Assembly (NCBI GenBank): GCA_035293565.1 | Contig: DATGMP010000106.1 | Coordinates: 1 to 64,000 of the forward strand | Length of the DNA stretch: 64,000 nucleotides | Source: DATGMP01 sp035293565 | GTDB taxonomy: Bacteria; Pseudomonadota; Alphaproteobacteria; BOG-932; Roseiterribacteraceae | Reading direction: 5' to 3' | Part shown: positions 59,718-64,000 of the stretch, one piece after another | How the letters are laid out: each line of letters begins with the position of its first letter | Numbering within the stretch: the first letter of the stretch is position 1 | Notes under the pieces: model-generated | Databases searched by the model: none | Seen by the model: only the letters and a program-made list of their open reading frames with translations | What the model was told of the DNA's origin: nothing | Made by a program: the position numbers and the translations under genes

Positions 59718-60266
59718 TCAGAAATCGACCGCGCGAACCTCGACGACTTCGGGAATGTAATGGCGCAGCATGTTCTCGATGCCGGCCTTCAACGTGGCGG
59801 TCGAGCTCGGGCAGCCGGAGCAGGAGCCCTGCATGTGCAGGAAGACCACGCCATCCTCGAAGCCGTGGAAAATGATGTCGCCGCCATCTTGCGCGACGGC
59901 GGGCCGGACCCGCGTATCCAGGAGCTCCTTGATCTGGAGCACGACCTCGTCATCGTCCTCGCTTCCGGAGCTCTCCTGACCGGCTTCGATGACCGGGAGC
60001 CCGGAGGTGAAATGATCCATGATCGCGGCCAGCACGGCCGGCTTCAGCGTGAACCATTCGGCACCTCCGGTCTTGCTGACCGAGATGAAATCCTGGCCAA
60101 GAAAGACGCCGGCGACGCCGTCGATCTCGAAAAGAGCCCGCGCGAGCGGAGAACGCCCGGCCGCGGTCGCGTCGCGGAAATCCGCGGTTCCTTCGTTCAT
60201 CACGGTGCGGCCGGGGATGAACTTCAGAGTGGCGGGGTTGGGGGTCTCTTCGGTCTGGATGAACAT
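59718..60266 (-). CDS. NfuA/NifU-type Fe-S cluster carrier
   Basis: A 182-residue protein with an N-terminal Nfu_N domain (MFIQTEETPNPATLKFIPGR) and a C-terminal NifU-like domain with the cluster-binding CxxC in MQGSCSGCPSST. It carries Fe-S clusters to target enzymes such as MiaB, also encoded here. The ATG at 60266 begins the conserved MFIQTEETPNP; an extension to 60350 has no support. Confidence 0.93.
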   Translation of the reverse strand: MFIQTEETPNPATLKFIPGRTVMNEGTADFRDATAAGRSPLARALFEIDGVAGVFLGQDFISVSKTGGAEWFTLKPAVLAAIMDHFTSGLPVIEAGQESSGSEDDDEVVLQIKELLDTRVRPAVAQDGGDIIFHGFEDGVVFLHMQGSCSGCPSSTATLKAGIENMLRHYIPEVVEVRAVDF

Positions 60267-60353
60267 GGCAACGCCCTCAGATTCGCGGAGATACGGCAAA
60301 AACCGTGTCCTGTTACTAGCACACATGGCCCGTCGGGCGCTTTGGATCAAGCT

Positions 60354-60845
60354 TCAGCTGATCGCATCCATCTGCTCGCGCGTCAGACTGCCGGGCACGA
60401 CCGTGATCGGGATTCTCAGCCGTCCCACGGCCTTGCTCGCGAGATACGTGACGAGCGGACCCGGCCCTTCGGACCCGATTCCGGCGGCGAGCACCAGGAT
60501 CGAGATGGTCGGATCGTCGTTAATTAGACCGAGAAGCTCGTCGCGAACCGAGCCTTCCAGGATATAGATCGCCGGGATCGATCCGGTTACCTCGATGACC
60601 GTGCGGGCCATGCGCTGCATGAGCTGTTCGGCGTCTTGGCGCGCTTCCTCCTTCATGAGCGCCGCCACGCTGGCGAGGCCATGGGTCTCTTCCTGCGGTA
60701 TGACCCTCAGCAGCGCTACGCGACCGCCGGTGCGCATCGCGCGCCGGCTGGCGTAATAGAGCGCGACCGGCATCTCGACGCTGTCGTCGACGACAACAAG
60801 GAAAACGCGCGGCGCACCGGGGCGGGATGCTGGTTGCTCGCTCAT
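60354..60845 (-). CDS. Universal stress protein family (UspA-like)
   Basis: A 163-residue alpha/beta protein. The core VFLVVVDDSVEMPVALYYAS has the Asp of nucleotide-binding Usp proteins, and the end VTYLASKAVGRLRIPITVVP matches the last helix and strand. The ATP-loop is only partly recognisable (GIGSEGPGPL). It lies 3 bases after the TIGR02186-like gene. Confidence 0.85.
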   Translation of the reverse strand: MSEQPASRPGAPRVFLVVVDDSVEMPVALYYASRRAMRTGGRVALLRVIPQEETHGLASVAALMKEEARQDAEQLMQRMARTVIEVTGSIPAIYILEGSVRDELLGLINDDPTISILVLAAGIGSEGPGPLVTYLASKAVGRLRIPITVVPGSLTREQMDAIS

Positions 60846-60848
60846 AGG

Positions 60849-61595
60849 TCACATCCTACGGAATATCGCGCCAGCCGCCCAGCCGGCGGCTATAGCGAGG
60901 GCGAGCGCGCCGGTGCCGTAGAGCACCGAATGATGGTGAGCGACCGCGAACACGCCATTGGAGAAGCCGACGCGACTCACGATCAGCGGCGTCGTTTGGG
61001 CGCTGATCACCTGGCCGCCGGAGAGAAGAACGACCTCCACCGTGTAGTCGCCGGTCGGCAGATTGGCGGGGAAAACGATGTCGGCGCGGAACAGATGCTC
61101 GCCCAAAAAGCTCACCCGCGCCAAATCCGGACGATAGAGATCCGTTCGCTCCTGGGCCCGCAGCAGCGCCGCTCGGAATGGCGAGAACTCCGTAGGATCG
61201 GTGGTTTCGGTAAGCTGGAAGCGAAGATTGTCGAGGCCGATCCCGTAGCGCACCAGGGTTTCCGGTGTCGCGATCTCGGTCAACGGCTTGGTCGCGGCGG
61301 CTTCGTAGAAGCTCGGCGCGTCACGAAAGGTGGCGCTCCTGCCGTTGAGCCAGACTCCGAGGATACGCGTCTTGCGCCGAACGACGATCGTTGTCGGCGG
61401 TCCGCGAACGACGACGGCGACATCGCCCTGGCGGTCGGCGGATCCGAACAGGACCAGATCCGCTCCGGCGAATCCGGTGGTGATCCCGATCACGTGGCTC
61501 GACAGATCGGCGGCGAGGCTCTGGGCGCGCGCGCTGGTCGCCACGGTCGCCGTGATCCAGAGGATCAACGCCGCTATGCGTGCAGTACGCCTCAT
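60849..61595 (-). CDS. TIGR02186-like conserved membrane protein
   Basis: A 248-residue exported protein with a signal peptide (residues 1-24, to ARAQ), a beta-rich periplasmic part (LVLFGSADRQGDVAVVVRGP; ADIVFPANLPTGDYTVEVVL), and one C-terminal membrane helix (LYGTGALALAIAAGWAAGAI). The pattern is that of the TIGR02186 family, which is usually found beside TauE/SafE permeases in Alphaproteobacteria. Function is unknown. Its start overlaps the permease stop by 4 bases. Confidence 0.82.
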   Translation of the reverse strand: MRRTARIAALILWITATVATSARAQSLAADLSSHVIGITTGFAGADLVLFGSADRQGDVAVVVRGPPTTIVVRRKTRILGVWLNGRSATFRDAPSFYEAAATKPLTEIATPETLVRYGIGLDNLRFQLTETTDPTEFSPFRAALLRAQERTDLYRPDLARVSFLGEHLFRADIVFPANLPTGDYTVEVVLLSGGQVISAQTTPLIVSRVGFSNGVFAVAHHHSVLYGTGALALAIAAGWAAGAIFRRM

Positions 61596-62506
61596 TGCGT
61601 GGGCATCGTGACCGAAAATAGATGCTCCGGCGTCGCGAACAGGTCGAAGGCCATCTTCACCGCCACGACGAATACGACAAGCGCGTGCATGAGCCGCGCA
61701 TAATCCGGGTGCAGCAGGTGGCTGAGCCGCGTGCCGATCTGCGCGCCGACAACGCCGCCGATGATGAGGATCAGGGCGAGCACGATGTCGACCGCGTGCG
61801 TGGTGACGGCTTGGAGAAAGGTCGTGATGCCGGTTGTGAAGATGATCTGGAACAACGATGTCCCGGCCACCAGCCCGACCGGCATGCCGAGGATATAGAT
61901 CATCGCGGGCACGAGGGCGAACCCGCCGCCGATGCCCATGAGCGCCACCATCAGGCCGCCCACGAAGCCGATCGCGAGCGGTAGGAAGGCGCTGATATAG
62001 AGACGCGAGCGCGGGAAGCGCATTCGGAGCGGCAGCCGATGGAGGGCGCCATGCTCATGCAGCTTGCGCCTTATCTTGACGTTGCGACGGAGCACGAGCA
62101 CGCGGAAATTGTCGACCATCATCAGCGCGGCGACCGTGCCGAGGAACAGCACGTAGGTCAGCGAGATCACGAGATCGATCTGGCCCAGCGCCTTCAGTCG
62201 CGCGAAGAGCGCGACCCCGACCATGCTGCCCAGAGCGCCGCCCACCAGCATGATCGAGCCCAGCTTGAAATCGACGTTCCGCCGACGCCAATGGGCGATG
62301 ACGCCCGAAACGGAAGCGGCAACCAGCTGGTTGGATTGCGTCGCAACGGCGACCGTCGGCGGCACGCCGACGAAGATGAGGAGCGGCGTCATGAGAAATC
62401 CGCCCCCAATCCCCAGCATTCCGGAAAGCAGCCCGACGAGCCCTCCCATCGCCAATATGACGAGAGGGTCGACGGTCATCTCGGCGATAGGCAAGTAGAT
62501 CTGCAT
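61592..62506 (-). CDS. TauE/SafE-family permease
   Basis: A 304-residue inner-membrane protein with about eight helices. The paired GGGF motifs (SGMLGIGGGFLMTPLLIFVG and VALMGIGGGFALVPAMIYIL) are those of the sulfite/sulfonate exporter TauE/SafE family. The transported anion is unknown. It overlaps the TIGR02186-like gene, an arrangement that suggests a two-component membrane system. Confidence 0.9.
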   Translation of the reverse strand: MQIYLPIAEMTVDPLVILAMGGLVGLLSGMLGIGGGFLMTPLLIFVGVPPTVAVATQSNQLVAASVSGVIAHWRRRNVDFKLGSIMLVGGALGSMVGVALFARLKALGQIDLVISLTYVLFLGTVAALMMVDNFRVLVLRRNVKIRRKLHEHGALHRLPLRMRFPRSRLYISAFLPLAIGFVGGLMVALMGIGGGFALVPAMIYILGMPVGLVAGTSLFQIIFTTGITTFLQAVTTHAVDIVLALILIIGGVVGAQIGTRLSHLLHPDYARLMHALVVFVVAVKMAFDLFATPEHLFSVTMPTQ

Positions 62507-62549
62507 CTCTTCAGGCCGACTCGGAGTCTAGTCCCGCGGCCACTCCCGG

Positions 62550-63548
62550 TCACCCAGGCAGGAAGCCGATTAGACGGCGGGTCTCGGCGAGGACCGGCGC
62601 GGCAATGCTCTTCGCCTTTTCGGCACCCTCTTTCAGGATCGCGTCGACGGCCGGCGGGTCGGCAAGCAGCGCGTTCATCCGCTCGACGATCGGTCCGAGA
62701 GCGGCGATAGCGGCATCGGCCAGCTCGGCCTTCAGTGTCGAGAACTGCGCTCCGGCGAAACGCGCGACCGCGGCACCCTTCGAGCTGTTGGTCAGCGCCG
62801 CATAGATGGTCAGCAGATTGTCTGCTTCAGGCCGTCCCTCTAACCCTTCTGGGGAATGCGGCAGGGCATCCGGGTCGGTCTTGGCCTTGCGGATCTTCTG
62901 GGCGATGAGCTCGGGCGTATCGGTCATGTTGACCCGACTCATGTCCGAGAGATCGGACTTGGACATTTTCTTGGAGCCGTCGCGCAGCGACATCACCCGC
63001 GTCGCCTCGCCCAGGATCTGCGGCTCGGGCAACGGGAAGAAATCGACGCCGTAGCGATAGTTGAAGGCGCCGGCGATGTCGCGGGCGAGCTCCAAATGCT
63101 GCTTCTGGTCCTCGCCGACCGGCACATGCGTCGCCTTGTAGACCAAAATATCGGCCGCCATCAGGACCGGGTACGTATAGAGGCCGACCAGCGCGCCATC
63201 GCGGTCCTTGCCGGCCTTCTCCTTGAATTGCGTCATCCGGTCGAGCCAGCCGACCCGCGCGAAGCAGCTCAAAAGCCACGCCATCTCGGTGTGGGCCGGC
63301 ACATGGCTCTGCACGAAGATCGACGCCCGCTTGGGATCGACTCCAGCCGCGATATAGGCGGCTGCGATCTCCCGCGTCGACTGGGCGAGCGCGGCGGGGT
63401 CTTGAGGCTGTGTGATCGCGTGCAGATCGACCACGCAGAACAGGCTTTCTCCCTGATCCTGGAGCGCCACCCAGTTCTTCAGCGCACCCAGATAATTGCC
63501 GAGGTGCAACTGATTGGTCGGCTGCATGCCGGAAAGGATGCGGATCAA
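62550..63548 (-). CDS. trpS: Tryptophanyl-tRNA synthetase
   Basis: A 332-residue class-I synthetase. The start IRILSGMQPTNQLHLGNYLG contains the HIGH-like motif, and GSKKMSKSDLSDMSRVN carries KMSKS. The remaining motifs (MAADILVYKATHVPVGEDQK; QHLELARDIAGAFNYRYGVD) match TrpS. The start codon is TTG at 63548, without a strong ribosome-binding site. It lies 71 bases after the murJ end, as in many Alphaproteobacteria. Confidence 0.96.
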   Translation of the reverse strand: MIRILSGMQPTNQLHLGNYLGALKNWVALQDQGESLFCVVDLHAITQPQDPAALAQSTREIAAAYIAAGVDPKRASIFVQSHVPAHTEMAWLLSCFARVGWLDRMTQFKEKAGKDRDGALVGLYTYPVLMAADILVYKATHVPVGEDQKQHLELARDIAGAFNYRYGVDFFPLPEPQILGEATRVMSLRDGSKKMSKSDLSDMSRVNMTDTPELIAQKIRKAKTDPDALPHSPEGLEGRPEADNLLTIYAALTNSSKGAAVARFAGAQFSTLKAELADAAIAALGPIVERMNALLADPPAVDAILKEGAEKAKSIAAPVLAETRRLIGFLPG

Positions 63549-63619
63549 GGGAGGCTCTGGGCGAGGGGTCCGGGTGGGACCGGGTTATCGGTCTCCGGCG
63601 GCCTAGGGTCAAGCCGCCA

Positions 63620-64000
63620 TCAGGTCGCGACCCTCGGGCGCCTGAGCAGCGCCTTGAGATCTCCCGGCCCGGCGACGCCGGTCGCCATGATTGCGCCCCC
63701 ATAGACCGCGAGCCCGCCGCCGACCAACGCCACGAGAGCCGCGGCGCGGCGCGATAGGTCGGCCGCCCACCAGTCGGCGAACGGCTCCTGGATCAGGAGA
63801 AGCGCGGCAGCCATGGCTGCCGTCGCCAGCAGGATCCGGGGCAGCGCATGGGTCAGCCGGTCGTCGAGGCCCAGCAAGGCGCGGCGGTGCAATCCCCAGC
63901 CGAGCATGCCGACATTGAGCCAGGCCGTGACTCCGGTTGCGGCCGCGATGCCGACGATGCCCCAATGCAGCACGAGCACGAAGGTAAGCGCCAACGCCGT
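63620..64000 (-). CDS. murJ: Lipid II flippase MurJ, C-terminal part (cut by the window edge)
   Basis: The frame is open to the right edge of the window, so only about the last 127 residues are seen. They hold several helices (LTFVLVLHWGIVGIAAATGV; LPRILLATAAMAAALLLIQE; ALVALVGGGLAVYGGAIMAT) and a short basic tail, matching the last helices of MurJ/MviN. Position before trpS supports this. The N-terminal part lies outside the window. Confidence 0.85.
   Translation of the reverse strand, partial: TALALTFVLVLHWGIVGIAAATGVTAWLNVGMLGWGLHRRALLGLDDRLTHALPRILLATAAMAAALLLIQEPFADWWAADLSRRAAALVALVGGGLAVYGGAIMATGVAGPGDLKALLRRPRVAT

Overview
The window is a GC-rich alphaproteobacterial chromosome segment, probably from a free-living soil or water heterotroph. 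The strongest evidence is a long, almost uninterrupted minus-strand block from about 38.5 kb to the right edge. Read in the direction of transcription it runs murJ (cut by the edge), trpS, a TauE/SafE permease, a TIGR02186-like protein, a universal stress protein, an NfuA-like Fe-S carrier, a tsaB-rimI fusion, mucR, an olsB-like acyltransferase, a plsC-like acyltransferase, miaB, phoH, ybeY, corC, lnt, an XRE regulator, metK, trmB, rimP, nusA, ylxR-L7Ae, infB, rbfA, truB, rpsO and pnp. This order, the MucR/Ros regulator and the TsaB-RimI fusion suggest Rhodospirillales or related orders. I cannot name a genus. I found no tRNA, rRNA, CRISPR array, insertion sequence or prophage.

The left 38 kb is accessory and mixed in orientation. 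Bases 1-3,100 hold the end of an unknown gene, dusA, and a small putative nitrosative-stress unit: a high-potential iron-sulfur protein, a ferritin-like protein and an unlisted 37-residue membrane peptide. This unit lies divergent from an NsrR-like Rrf2 regulator across two matching dyads. Bases 3.1-9.2 kb hold an Old Yellow Enzyme-type Fe-S flavoprotein, a TonB-dependent receptor and a divergent AraC-type regulator, which looks like an uptake-and-reduction catabolic unit. A cyanide-insensitive-type bd quinol oxidase (cydAB) follows. Next comes a three-gene minus-strand catabolic set (reductase, SDR, HSL-type esterase).

Bases 15-23.4 kb concern the cell surface. They hold a GDP-mannose 3,5-epimerase-like enzyme, a secreted choice-of-anchor C protein with a PEP-CTERM-like tail, a pgaA-pgaC-pgaD set for poly-N-acetylglucosamine that lacks pgaB, a polysaccharide flippase and an SH3 protein.

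Bases 23.4-38.4 kb are a dense acyl-CoA catabolic region. It contains a beta-keto acid cleavage enzyme, a MaoC hydratase and a CitE-like lyase. It also contains an acyl-CoA ligase and acyl-CoA dehydrogenase, divergent from a split biotin-dependent acyl-CoA carboxylase (biotin carboxylase, separate carrier, carboxyltransferase), a DUF7064-like protein, a phosphotransferase plus DUF6285-like pair, and an enoyl-CoA hydratase. The phosphotransferase/DUF6285 pair resembles LvaA/LvaB, the 4-hydroxyacyl-CoA kinase of Pseudomonas levulinate catabolism. The combination with a carboxylase is the most interesting candidate for an undescribed pathway here. Two REP-like palindromic elements lie at 24.95 and 38.46 kb.
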